In this document: positions 19,852 through 28,484 of the stretch, one piece after another
Layout: every line of letters starts with the position of its first letter
Numbering within the stretch: position 1 is the first letter of the stretch
Source: Clostridia bacterium
Lineage (GTDB): Bacteria; Bacillota; Clostridia; Oscillospirales; CAG-272
NCBI GenBank assembly: GCA_017411805.1
Contig: JAFQPI010000055.1
Span: 1-64,000 of the forward strand
DNA: 64,000 nucleotides
Direction of reading: 5' to 3'
The notes under the pieces: model-generated
What the model was told of the DNA's origin: nothing
The model's input: the letters and a program-made list of their open reading frames with translations, nothing else
Databases searched by the model: none
Made by a program: the position numbers and the translations under genes

Positions 19852-19889
19852 GCGAAAAAGAACTATGCTACGGCATCGTTCTTTTTCGC
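19852..19889 (+). other. Intercistronic stem-loop between receptor and permease genes
   Basis: GCGAAAAAGAAC/GTTCTTTTTCGC, a perfect 12-bp stem with an inner ATGC/GCAT pairing. Such hairpins often let the receptor mRNA accumulate above the permease mRNA. There is no T run directly after it. Confidence 0.7.
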
Positions 19890-19909
19890 GTATGAATGAG
19901 AATTTGAAA

Positions 19910-20602
19910 ATGGATTTTTTAAGTAAAATAATCGAGCTGTTCTCGACTGAAAAGTATATGGACAGCATTTGGGAAGGACTTAAGCTGACGCTGACAATAT
20001 CGATCCTCGCGGCTCTTCTCGGACTTGTGCTCGGCGTTATCGTCGCTCTTGTCGGTATGGCAAAGGACAGCTGGGCTATGAAGCTTCCGAAGCTCCTTTG
20101 CAAAATTTATATCACCATAATCCGCGGTACTCCCATGGCGCTTCAGCTCTTCATTATGGCGTACGTTATCTTTGCGATCCGCGGTTTTCCCCTTGTTATT
20201 ACAGCGACTATCGCATTCGGTGTAAATTCGGGAGCATACGTAGCGGAAAATATCCGCGCAGGTATCCTTTCTGTCGATATCGGACAGACCGAGGCGGGCA
20301 GAGCACTCGGTCTCACGGGCGCGACGACAATGGCTAAGATCGTCATCCCTCAGGCGATAAAGAACGTAATTCCCGCGATCGGTAATGAGCTTATCGCTCT
20401 TATCAAGGAAACTTCGATCGTCAGTATGATCGGTATGTACGATCTTACGATGGCTGCAAAGATCATCGGCAGCGGAAACAATATGGCAAGTTACATAGTT
20501 CCCATGGCTGTAGTTGCACTCTTCTACCTTGCAATAGTGTATCTGCTTACCTTTGGAATCAAATTGATAGAAAAGAGGTTGAGAGCCGGTGATAAGCGTT
20601 AA
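19910..20602 (+). CDS. Amino-acid ABC transporter permease (HisM/GlnP type)
   Basis: Membrane permease with about five hydrophobic helices and the family signature [33 protein letters not shown] (EAA loop). The start is placed at the ATG at 19910, since the open frame upstream runs through the intercistronic stem-loop; an ATG at 19892 is a possible alternative. The ribosome binding site is poor. Its end overlaps the ATPase start by 14 bp. A single permease gene implies a homodimer, common for this family. Confidence 0.85.
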   Translation: MDFLSKIIELFSTEKYMDSIWEGLKLTLTISILAALLGLVLGVIVALVGMAKDSWAMKLPKLLCKIYITIIRGTPMALQLFIMAYVIFAIRGFPLVITATIAFGVNSGAYVAENIRAGILSVDIGQTEAGRALGLTGATTMAKIVIPQAIKNVIPAIGNELIALIKETSIVSMIGMYDLTMAAKIIGSGNNMASYIVPMAVVALFYLAIVYLLTFGIKLIEKRLRAGDKR

Positions 20603-21512
20603 GAATATTTATAAAGATTTCGGCAAGCTCCGCGTTCTTGACGGTGTTTCATGCGATATCAAGGACGGCGAGCGAGTTGTAATAATCGGTCCCTCGGGAA
20701 GTGGAAAAAGCACTATGCTACGCTGTATGAATCTCCTTGAGGAGCCTACCTACGGAGAGGTCTGGATAGAGAATGATCTCCTTACCGCCCCGGATCCCTA
20801 TCTGCACTTTGACGTTATAAGAAAATCGAAGACGTATTCTTCTCTTATGAAGTCTGCAAAGGCAGCGGCTCCCGGAAAGAGCGAAGAAGAACTCGACACA
20901 GAGATCATCGCCAAGATCAAAAAGGAAGACCTTCTGAAAAGATTTGAGGGCGGCGAATACAGCAAGGCACTATCCGAGATCAATAAGGAGTCGCGTATAG
21001 ACATCAACCTTGCCCGCAGAAATATGGGTATGGTTTTCCAACACTTCAATTTATTCAATAATATGACCGTTCTGCAAAACCTTACCTTGGCTCCTCTTGA
21101 GCTCAAGCTTAAGACCAAGGAAGAGGCTGAGAAGACCGCGATGGAGCTCCTCGCGCGAATCGGACTTGAGGATAAGGCGAACGAATATCCCTCGCGCCTT
21201 TCGGGCGGTCAGAAACAGAGAGTTGCCATCGTCCGTGCGCTTGCAATGAACCCGAAGGTCATGCTCTTCGACGAGCCTACCTCTGCGCTTGACCCCGAGA
21301 TGGTTGGCGAGGTACTTGAGCTTATGAAGGATCTTGCAAATGAGGGAATGACGATGGTGGTCGTCACTCATGAAATGGGCTTTGCCCGCGAGGTCGCAGA
21401 CCGCGTGATATTTATGTGCGAAGGCAAGATCGCTGAGGAGGGAACTCCGGACGAGATCTTCTCGAATCCGCAGAATCCCAGAACCAAGCAATTCCTCGAT
21501 AGTATTCTTTGA
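20589..21512 (+). CDS. Amino-acid ABC transporter ATP-binding protein with a large insertion
   Basis: ATPase of the importer. Walker A GPSGSGKS (Lys40), Q-loop MVFQHFNLF, signature LSGGQKQR, Walker [15 protein letters not shown] and H-loop VTHEMGF are all intact. It is 307 aa, while relatives are near 240; the extra ~65 residues (about 70-133), rich in Lys and Glu, sit between Walker A and the Q-loop. GTG start overlapping the permease gene, preceded by GAGGTTGAGAG. The insertion could be a regulatory subdomain; this is not shown by the sequence. Confidence 0.9.
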   Translation: MISVKNIYKDFGKLRVLDGVSCDIKDGERVVIIGPSGSGKSTMLRCMNLLEEPTYGEVWIENDLLTAPDPYLHFDVIRKSKTYSSLMKSAKAAAPGKSEEELDTEIIAKIKKEDLLKRFEGGEYSKALSEINKESRIDINLARRNMGMVFQHFNLFNNMTVLQNLTLAPLELKLKTKEEAEKTAMELLARIGLEDKANEYPSRLSGGQKQRVAIVRALAMNPKVMLFDEPTSALDPEMVGEVLELMKDLANEGMTMVVVTHEMGFAREVADRVIFMCEGKIAEEGTPDEIFSNPQNPRTKQFLDSIL

Positions 21513-21517
21513 TATAT

Positions 21518-21560
21518 TGTGCGTCATTTGCGAAAAAGAGTAGATGACGCACATTTTTTG
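21518..21560 (+). terminator. Rho-independent terminator of the amino-acid importer operon
   Basis: TGTGCGTCAT/ATGACGCACA perfect 10-bp stem followed by T6. Confidence 0.92.
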
Positions 21561-21591
21561 TATATTTGTGTAATTATTCACAATATCGTAA

Positions 21592-21620
21592 TTGACAAAG
21601 CGTGAGCAATCGTTTATAAT
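21592..21620 (+). promoter_or_regulatory. Consensus promoter for rsmE
   Basis: TTGACA, 17-base spacer, TATAAT, about 30 bases before the rsmE start. Confidence 0.85.
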
Positions 21621-21651
21621 ATTATGGCTAATTTTTTCGGGAGGAATTTTT

Positions 21652-22401
21652 ATGCCTCGTTTTTTTGTGTCTAAAGATAATATTAATGAAGAAGAACGCA
21701 TTATCTCTATCCTCGGAGAGGATGCGTTTCATATTGCGCGCGCACTGCGGATGGCTGTCGGAGACGATCTGACGGTATGCGACGGAGAGGGAAGAGACTA
21801 CTCCTGCAAGCTTACGAAGATACGCGATAGCCAAGTGGATTGCGAGATCCTTGAAGCCTCCGCTTGCCCCGCGGAGCCGCCATATAAGGTTACGGTATAT
21901 CAGGCTCTTGTCAAGGGCGAAAGACTCGACGTTGCAATACAGAAATCCGTCGAATTCGGAGCATGTGCGATCGTTCCCTTTGAATCCTCGCGTTGTATCG
22001 TCCGTATGAAGGGCGAAAAGGAGGGCTCGAAGTCGCAGCGCCGCCGCCGTATTGCCGCGGAAGCTGCAAAACAGTGCGGAAGAGGTATCGTTCCCGAAGT
22101 CAGCGAACCCGTATCCTTCACCGAAATGCTCTCTCAAGCGGTAAAGTGCGATCTCGCTATCTTCTGCTATGAAAAGGAAGGCGACCGTATGCTCGGCTCT
22201 ACCCTTGAAGCTCTCCGCTCAAATCCCCCGAAGAGCGTTGCCATCGTCGTTGGACCCGAAGGCGGTTTTTCTCCCGAGGAGGCAGAGACGGCTGAAAATG
22301 CGGGACTTTCGCTTCTCGGACTCGGCAAAAGGATCCTCAGGACCGAGAGCGCGGCGGCGTTCGTTCTGGCTTGTCTTTCTTCCGAATTTGAGCTCAGATA
22401 A
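21652..22401 (+). CDS. rsmE: 16S rRNA (uracil(1498)-N(3))-methyltransferase
   Basis: SPOUT-class methyltransferase that modifies U1498 of 16S rRNA in the 30S subunit using S-adenosylmethionine. N-terminal PUA-like part (MPRFFVSKDN, HIARALRMAVGD), then the SPOUT knot with IVVGPEGGFSPEEAE and LGKRILRTESAAAFVLACL near the C-terminus, the RsmE signatures. 249 aa, full length. ATG follows GGGAGGAATTTTT. No prmA is next to it, unlike in many genomes. Confidence 0.93.
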   Translation: MPRFFVSKDNINEEERIISILGEDAFHIARALRMAVGDDLTVCDGEGRDYSCKLTKIRDSQVDCEILEASACPAEPPYKVTVYQALVKGERLDVAIQKSVEFGACAIVPFESSRCIVRMKGEKEGSKSQRRRRIAAEAAKQCGRGIVPEVSEPVSFTEMLSQAVKCDLAIFCYEKEGDRMLGSTLEALRSNPPKSVAIVVGPEGGFSPEEAETAENAGLSLLGLGKRILRTESAAAFVLACLSSEFELR

Positions 22402-22495
22402 CTCCTTTGTGCAACATTTTGCGAATAATTTCGGCTGTTTATGAAATATTTACAAAAAAAGAGCCACGAAATTAGAGATAATAATCAAAAACCTA

Positions 22496-22524
22496 TTGAA
22501 ATTTTACAAAAAATGATGTAAAAT
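22496..22524 (+). promoter_or_regulatory. Promoter upstream of the CdaR-like gene
   Basis: TTGAAA, 17-base spacer, TAAAAT, about 75 bases before the start. The rest of the 198-bp gap is AT-rich and shows no other feature. Confidence 0.55.
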
Positions 22525-22599
22525 ATAGTACAGTATATACAAAATTGCTATCAAAAATAACTACACTGCATATTTGCAGAAAGGATTGGATTTATTAGG

Positions 22600-23691
22600 A
22601 TGTCTAACAGACTGTTTCAAGGCGTAATTCATCAGATGAAGGATACCGTCGACCGTACTATCGGAGTTATCGACGAAAACGGAATTATCATATCTTGCTC
22701 CGAACTTGTAAAGATCGGAGAATCGAGAGCGGGTGCACGCGACAGCATGCTTTTTGCTTCTTCTCTTGAATCATATTGCAAGGGAGGATATACATACCGT
22801 CCCATCGGATACGGTGTGAAGACCGAGTATCTTGTTTTTGTTGAAGGCGAGGATAAGATGGCGGAGGTCCTCTCAAAGATGCTTGCCGTATCGCTTTCCA
22901 ACATCAAAAACCTTTATGATGAAAAATACGATAAACGCTCCTTTATTAAGAATATTATTATGGATAATATCCTTCCGAGCGACATTTATATCAAAGCAAA
23001 GGAGCTCCATTTCAATACCGACGAGCACCGCGTCGTATTCCTTATCAAGTTCCACGGCAAGGCGGACATGCTCCCCTATGAGATGCTCCAGAATATGTTC
23101 CCCGATAAGACTCATGAGTACATCATCAGCATCGGTGAGCGCGATATCGTTCTCGTAAAGGACGTAAAGCCCGGCACCGAAGCGCGCGATATGGAAAAGA
23201 TCGCGCAGAAGATCGCGGATACACTCAATACCGAGTTCTATACCAAGGTCACCATCGGTATCTCCACCATCGTTGAGACCATCAAGGATCTCGCGGGTGC
23301 GTATAAGGAGGCACAGGTTGCAATCGAGGTTGGAAAAGTCTTTGAAACAGAAAAGAATATCATAAACTATGAGAACCTCGGAATCGGCAGACTTATTTAT
23401 CAGCTCCCCACGACCCTTTGCGAGATGTTCCTTCAGGAGGTATTCAAGAAGGGAAGCCTCGAGTCACTCGATCAGGAAACTCTTATGACAATCCAGTGCT
23501 TCTTTGAGAACAACCTCAACGTCTCCGAGACCTCAAGAAAGCTCTTTGTTCACCGTAATACTCTCGTTTACAGACTTGAAAAGATCCGCAAGCTGACAGG
23601 CCTCGATCTCCGTGAGCTCGAGCATGCGATCACCTTCAAGGTAGCCCTCATGGTCAAGAAGTATATGTCGACCAAGGGACTCAAATTCTGA
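22600..23691 (+). CDS. CdaR/PucR-type transcriptional regulator
   Basis: 363 aa. N-terminal sugar-diacid-recognition-like region (about 1-130, IGVIDENGIIISCS), a central GGDEF-derived-looking domain (about 160-280), and a C-terminal PucR helix-turn-helix (FFENNLNVSETSRKLFVHRNTLVYRLEKIRKLTGLDL, about 305-340). Lies 3 bp before ftsE and reads into it, suggesting it is part of the division-operon transcript. The ligand is unknown and a role in controlling ftsEX is inferred from position only. Confidence 0.85.
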   Translation: MSNRLFQGVIHQMKDTVDRTIGVIDENGIIISCSELVKIGESRAGARDSMLFASSLESYCKGGYTYRPIGYGVKTEYLVFVEGEDKMAEVLSKMLAVSLSNIKNLYDEKYDKRSFIKNIIMDNILPSDIYIKAKELHFNTDEHRVVFLIKFHGKADMLPYEMLQNMFPDKTHEYIISIGERDIVLVKDVKPGTEARDMEKIAQKIADTLNTEFYTKVTIGISTIVETIKDLAGAYKEAQVAIEVGKVFETEKNIINYENLGIGRLIYQLPTTLCEMFLQEVFKKGSLESLDQETLMTIQCFFENNLNVSETSRKLFVHRNTLVYRLEKIRKLTGLDLRELEHAITFKVALMVKKYMSTKGLKF

Positions 23692-23694
23692 TAA

Positions 23695-24399
23695 ATGATA
23701 GACTTTATTAACGTAACAAAGGAATACAGCGATACCTCGGCTCTGAATAACGTCAGTTTTCATATCGAAAACGGTGAATTTGTATTTATCGTCGGTCATT
23801 CCGGCGCGGGTAAGACTACTCTCACCAAGCTCTTGCTTCGTGAAGAGAAGGCTACTGAAGGCAAGATCATTGTTGACGGTATTGACGTAACGGCGCTCCG
23901 TGCCTCAAAGATCCCCCGTTATCGCAGAAAGCTCGGCATGGTATTTCAGGATTTCCGGCTTTTCGGCGACAAAACGGCATATGAGAACATCGCGTGCATA
24001 ATGCGTGCCGTCGGGACTCCCGGCAGTGAGATACGCCGCCGTGTTCCCGCCCTGCTCCGCACGGTTTCAATGGAACAGAAGGGAAATCATTTCCCCAAAG
24101 AGCTTTCGGGCGGAGAGCAGCAGAGAATCGCTCTTGCCAGAGCTATCGCGAATAATCCCGATATTATTATCGCGGATGAGCCCACGGGTAACATTGACCC
24201 TGAAATGAGCTTGGATATCATGAATATGCTCATGAAGATAAACCATCTTTTGGGAAAGACTGTTATAGTCGTAACGCACGATCTTGATCTTGTGGAATAT
24301 TTCGGACACAGAGTTATTACCCTTGATGAAGGTAAGCTCGGATCTGACGTTAACCTGCCTTCCGAGGCGGAAGGAGAGGGAGGCTTGTTCCATGAGTAA
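23695..24399 (+). CDS. ftsE: Cell division ABC ATPase FtsE
   Basis: ATPase of the FtsEX complex, which transmits energy across the membrane to activate peptidoglycan hydrolases. Walker A GHSGAGKTTLTK, the FtsE-type QDFRLF Q-loop, signature LSGGEQQR, Walker B IIIADEPTGNIDPE and VTHDLDLVE. 234 aa, typical. Start ATG 3 bp after the previous stop; end overlaps ftsX by 8 bp. The short acidic tail is usual. Confidence 0.94.
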   Translation: MIDFINVTKEYSDTSALNNVSFHIENGEFVFIVGHSGAGKTTLTKLLLREEKATEGKIIVDGIDVTALRASKIPRYRRKLGMVFQDFRLFGDKTAYENIACIMRAVGTPGSEIRRRVPALLRTVSMEQKGNHFPKELSGGEQQRIALARAIANNPDIIIADEPTGNIDPEMSLDIMNMLMKINHLLGKTVIVVTHDLDLVEYFGHRVITLDEGKLGSDVNLPSEAEGEGGLFHE

Positions 24400-25327
24400 G
24401 AATAAGAAAATCAAGGGACCGCGTACCTTTTATAACCCCTTCTATTTCCTCTTTGATGCAATACGCAATCTCTGGCGCCACAGAGCAACGGGATTTGCAT
24501 CCGTTCTCGTTCTGACCTCGTGCCTGATACTCCTCGGAGCGTTCGGTCTTCTTATCAGAAATATTGACGTAAACGTGCAGAAACTCGGTCTGCTCAACGA
24601 GATCGTTGTATTTGTCGATTATGATACGACGCCCCAGGAGCTTCAGATCATAACCGAGGACATAAAAGCACTCGAGAACGTCACCTATGTTGATTACATT
24701 TCCAAGGACGCGGGCTTTGAGTCTATGAAGGATACCTACCCCGATTACGCCGATCTTTTTGATTCGATCTCGCAAAGCGGAGATAATCCTTTGGCGGATT
24801 CCTTTATAGTTACTTATAAGGATACCGCGGGCGCGAATAAGCTCGAATACGATCTCCTACAGATCGAAGGCGTTATGAAGGTGAATAACCGTGTCGATTA
24901 TGCGGCAACGATCGAGAATTTCAAAAGCGGACTTTCGTTCGTATTTATCTGGTTTTTCGCGCTTCTTCTTGCGGTAAGTGTATTCGTAATATTCAATACG
25001 ATCAAGCTTGCGGTTCACGGAAGACGCAACGAGATCAGCATTATGCGCTTTATCGGCGCAACAAAGGCATACATAATCGCTCCCTTTATAATCGAGGGTG
25101 TTGCGATCGGCGCAGTCTCTGCGGCTATTGCATATTTTGCGGATATGGGAATATATAACTACGTTCTCAAAAATGCGGGGGTCGGAACCTCTCAGATAAT
25201 GAATATGTTCAGCCTTATACCGTTTTCCGATATGCAGGTAGAGCTTCTTGCCATATTCATGCTGCTCGGAATCGTAACAGGTGTGGTGGCAAGTATCGTG
25301 TCGCTGCAAAAAAACCTCAGCAACTAA
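24392..25327 (+). CDS. ftsX: Cell division membrane protein FtsX
   Basis: Membrane partner of FtsE. N-terminal cytoplasmic part with IRNLWRHRATGFASV before the first membrane helix (about 32-52), a large extracellular loop (about 55-180) that binds the hydrolase activator, and three C-terminal helices (about 185-210, 235-260 and 278-300). The start chosen is the ATG at 24392 (MSKNKKIKG), overlapping ftsE, giving 311 aa; the upstream frame is only open by chance. The adjacent coiled-coil hydrolase is the likely partner. Confidence 0.93.
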   Translation: MSKNKKIKGPRTFYNPFYFLFDAIRNLWRHRATGFASVLVLTSCLILLGAFGLLIRNIDVNVQKLGLLNEIVVFVDYDTTPQELQIITEDIKALENVTYVDYISKDAGFESMKDTYPDYADLFDSISQSGDNPLADSFIVTYKDTAGANKLEYDLLQIEGVMKVNNRVDYAATIENFKSGLSFVFIWFFALLLAVSVFVIFNTIKLAVHGRRNEISIMRFIGATKAYIIAPFIIEGVAIGAVSAAIAYFADMGIYNYVLKNAGVGTSQIMNMFSLIPFSDMQVELLAIFMLLGIVTGVVASIVSLQKNLSN

Positions 25328-25345
25328 AATTTACAAGGAATAATA

Positions 25346-26638
25346 ATGATAATTACACGTTCAAACAAACAATCGCCGCTCAGATTAATTGTGCTTGCTT
25401 TGTCGTTGGTTCTGCTTACCGTAATGCTTCCTCTCAAGGCAGCCGCGGTATATTATGACAAAGCCGACTATGATGATATAAAAACCGAAGACCTTGAATC
25501 AATGCGTGAGCAGATCGCGGAATATGACAGCATGCTCGCGGAGATCAAGTCAAATCTGAAGGAAGCGCAAAAGCTTCAGGCAACCGCGGCAGAGAAGAGA
25601 GTCCTCTTTCTTACTGCACAGGCAATATATAACGATCAGCTAAAGGATCTTGAAAAAACCAAGCTGTATTACGATTCGGAAATCGAAAAGGCGGGTAAAG
25701 AGATTGCGCAGATCAGAATCGAATATGATAAAGCGTATGAAGTATTTCTCGATCTCCTTCGCATGACATACGAAGAGGGAACCGCAAATTATCTTGAAAT
25801 TTTGCTCGGAGCCGAAAGCTTTTCCGATTTGTTGGCAAGAATAGACAGAGTAAGCGGACTCATAAGATACAGTAACGGTCTTATGGATAAGCTTTCAGCT
25901 CAACAGACGCTTCTCGACGCGAAGTACGCGCAGCTTCAGAAGGATTCCGAGGCACACGAGGCATCCATTGCCGAGATCGAAGCAAAGCAGAAGGAGATCG
26001 AGCAGTGGAAGAAGGAAAATGAGGCTGATATTGCGATAATTGAGGCGGACATCGAAAAGCTGACAGGCGCACAGGGAACCTACAAAAACTTGTATGAGAT
26101 CCTCGATGCCGAATTTGAAGCCGAGGTGGCTGCAGCAATAGCAGCGGAAAACAAGCGCCGCGAGGAGCTTGCGATAGAGAAAGAGAAGGAAGAAGAGAGA
26201 AAGCGTCAGGAGGCTCTTGAGGAGGCTATCAGACAGCAAAAGTATCTTTGGCCCCTGCCCCTTTCATGGGATTACATATCCTACAAATACGGCTATCGTA
26301 CGATTAACGAGCTCGGATATTACGATAAGTTCCATTACGGAATCGATATTCCCGCCTATCGCGGAACCGATATCTATGCATCCAAGGCAGGAAAAGTACT
26401 TATTGCAAAATACCATACCTCATACGGAAACTACGTTCTCATCGATCACGGAAGCGGATATCAGACTCTTTACGCGCATGCCTCCAAGCTTTATGTGAAG
26501 GCGGGCGATGAAGTCAAGCAGGGTCAGGTGATCGCCGCAGTCGGAACGACCGGAACCAGCACGGGTAACCATCTCCATTTTGAGGTGAGAGTAAACGGCA
26601 ATAAGCGCGATCCGCTTGATTACGTAACTCAACCCTAA
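25346..26638 (+). CDS. EnvC/PcsB-like secreted coiled-coil protein with M23 peptidase domain
   Basis: 430 aa. Signal peptide (about 1-35), a long coiled coil (about 45-290, heptads of Glu, Lys, Ala and Gln) and a C-terminal LytM/M23 domain with HYGIDIP (His and Asp zinc ligands), TLYAHAS and GNHLHFEV (HLH). The metal ligands appear intact, so it may cut peptidoglycan itself rather than only activate amidases. Position right after ftsX (19-bp gap) and the coiled coil match the FtsEX partner role. Confidence 0.9.
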   Translation: MIITRSNKQSPLRLIVLALSLVLLTVMLPLKAAAVYYDKADYDDIKTEDLESMREQIAEYDSMLAEIKSNLKEAQKLQATAAEKRVLFLTAQAIYNDQLKDLEKTKLYYDSEIEKAGKEIAQIRIEYDKAYEVFLDLLRMTYEEGTANYLEILLGAESFSDLLARIDRVSGLIRYSNGLMDKLSAQQTLLDAKYAQLQKDSEAHEASIAEIEAKQKEIEQWKKENEADIAIIEADIEKLTGAQGTYKNLYEILDAEFEAEVAAAIAAENKRREELAIEKEKEEERKRQEALEEAIRQQKYLWPLPLSWDYISYKYGYRTINELGYYDKFHYGIDIPAYRGTDIYASKAGKVLIAKYHTSYGNYVLIDHGSGYQTLYAHASKLYVKAGDEVKQGQVIAAVGTTGTSTGNHLHFEVRVNGNKRDPLDYVTQP

Positions 26639-26660
26639 CGCAACCCGATAAGGAGATCAA

Positions 26661-27965
26661 ATGAAAAGAAGAATATCTCTTTCAACATTCATATTTATTC
26701 TAATAGCCGCCGTATTGCTCACAGCAATGAGCTCCTGCGCTATAGTGGATTCGAATTTAAGAGACGAGTACGGCTCATCTCTCGGAGGTTCTCCGAGCTC
26801 GCAGAACGCAAAGCTCGAAACGATTATCAACCTTTTCAAGACTTATTCTTATTATAGCATAGACGAAGAGGTCCTTTGCGACGCTCTGCTCGGCGGAATG
26901 TACTATGCAATCGGCGACAGATACGCAGATTATTACGATGCAGAGGAATATGCCCTTATGACTGCAGAGAATCAGGGCGAAACACAGGGTATCGGAGTTA
27001 CCGTTATTGAGAATGCTGAGTATCAGTGCATTGAGATAATCTCAGTGCTGCCGAATTCCCCCGCACTTGCGGCAGGAGTTGAACCCGGCGATCTTATCAT
27101 GTATATCGGCGCGGGAGAGAATAAGGAATACGTTCCCGATATGGGATACTATGCTGCTCTTGCAAAGCTCCAGGGAGCAAAGGGCACGGTATGCGAGTTT
27201 ACCGTTGCACGCGGAGAGGGATATGCGGAACTTGTTGATTTCGCAATTACCCGCGATACCTTCACATCCGAATCGGTAACCTATCGCGTATGCTCTACCG
27301 ATGCAAAGGTCGGCGTTATCAAGATAATACAGTTTGACCTGACCACACCCGGACAGTTCCGTACAGCCATGGATTCGCTGATAGCACAGGGCGTTGAGTA
27401 CTTTATCTTCGACGTCCGCTATAACGGCGGCGGAGACCTTGCATCGATCACGGCTGTTCTCAGCTATATGCTCAATGACGGCGATATTCTGATCAAGACC
27501 CGTGACCGTGCGGGAACCGAGGTCGTAACAAAGGTCGGCAAGGTCGAGTATGCACCCACATCCCCCTATGCTGCATGCAACGTGGCAAAGGAGGATATTG
27601 CAAAATATCGCTCTTACGTTGAGGGCAAATCCGCAGTTCTTGCAAACGGAAGCACTGCATCCGCAGCAGAGCTGTTCACGTGCGCTCTCATGGATTACGG
27701 GATCTCAGAGATCGTCGGAACCAAAACCTACGGAAAGGGAAGCATGCAGTCGATCTTCTCGCTCGCGTACTACGGATATGACGGCGCTGTCAAGATGACA
27801 ACAAAGATGTATTTCCCGCCTGTTTCGGAGGGATACGACGGCATCGGTATCAAGCCCGACCTCGAGGTTGAGCTCGATGAAGCACTTCAAAATAAAAATA
27901 TTTATAAAATAACCGACGAAGAGGATAATCAGCTTCAGGCTGCTATCGCCCTCATCGGTAAATAA
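26661..27965 (+). CDS. S41-family C-terminal processing peptidase, lipoprotein
   Basis: 434 aa CtpA/CtpB-like protease. N-terminal signal with lipobox Cys26 (MSSC), a PDZ domain (about 105-190, VLPNSPALAAGVEPGDLI) and the S41 core with catalytic Ser334 (STASAAE) and Lys359 (GTKTYGKGSMQ). Active site complete. It follows the EnvC-like gene by 22 bp, an arrangement seen with CtpB-like proteases in Firmicutes. In this family, the PDZ gates substrate entry; the substrate here is unknown. Confidence 0.92.
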   Translation: MKRRISLSTFIFILIAAVLLTAMSSCAIVDSNLRDEYGSSLGGSPSSQNAKLETIINLFKTYSYYSIDEEVLCDALLGGMYYAIGDRYADYYDAEEYALMTAENQGETQGIGVTVIENAEYQCIEIISVLPNSPALAAGVEPGDLIMYIGAGENKEYVPDMGYYAALAKLQGAKGTVCEFTVARGEGYAELVDFAITRDTFTSESVTYRVCSTDAKVGVIKIIQFDLTTPGQFRTAMDSLIAQGVEYFIFDVRYNGGGDLASITAVLSYMLNDGDILIKTRDRAGTEVVTKVGKVEYAPTSPYAACNVAKEDIAKYRSYVEGKSAVLANGSTASAAELFTCALMDYGISEIVGTKTYGKGSMQSIFSLAYYGYDGAVKMTTKMYFPPVSEGYDGIGIKPDLEVELDEALQNKNIYKITDEEDNQLQAAIALIGK

Positions 27966-27978
27966 GGGAGAAAGAATT

Positions 27979-28467
27979 ATGGCAACCAAACCTATCTATT
28001 ACACCCAAGAGGGCTACAATGAGCTCGTTACAGAGCTTGATTATCTGAAAAACACACGCCGCGCTGAAGTTATCCACGATATCGAGGTAGCGCGCGGATT
28101 CGGAGACCTTTCCGAGAACGCCGAATACGATGAGGCGAGAACAGAACAGGCAAGAGTCGAGGCTCGTATCAAGGAGCTCGAGGATAAGATCCAGAATGCC
28201 GTTATCATCGACGAGAGCCAGATCGACTCCACGGTCGTATCTGTCGGCTCCACAGTAACCGTATACGACAGGGCGGATGATATGGAGATCACATACGTTA
28301 TCGTCGGTTCGAACGAGGCATCTCCCGCAGAGCTAAAGATCTCGGATATGTCCCCCATCGGTCATGCGCTTGTCGGTAAGAAGGCAGGCTCGACCGTAAC
28401 GGTTGAAGCACCCTCGGGAAGCTTCGAGCTTGATATCCTCAAGGTTGAAAGAACCAAGAATAAGTAA
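27979..28467 (+). CDS. greA: Transcription elongation factor GreA
   Basis: Rescues backtracked RNA polymerase by stimulating transcript cleavage. Coiled-coil N-terminal half with the acidic tip (DLSENAEYDEAR) that reaches the active site, and a C-terminal FKBP-like domain (SPIGHALVGKKAGSTVTVEAPSG). 162 aa, full length. GGGAGAAAG precedes the ATG, 13 bp after the protease stop; lysS follows in 17 bp. Confidence 0.96.
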   Translation: MATKPIYYTQEGYNELVTELDYLKNTRRAEVIHDIEVARGFGDLSENAEYDEARTEQARVEARIKELEDKIQNAVIIDESQIDSTVVSVGSTVTVYDRADDMEITYVIVGSNEASPAELKISDMSPIGHALVGKKAGSTVTVEAPSGSFELDILKVERTKNK

Positions 28468-28484
28468 GACGAAAGGCACGTAAT

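Noticed and set aside
19847..19909. Open frame start for the amino-acid permease at 19847
   Set aside because: The segment is the intercistronic stem-loop; its translation is an artefact of the hairpin sequence.
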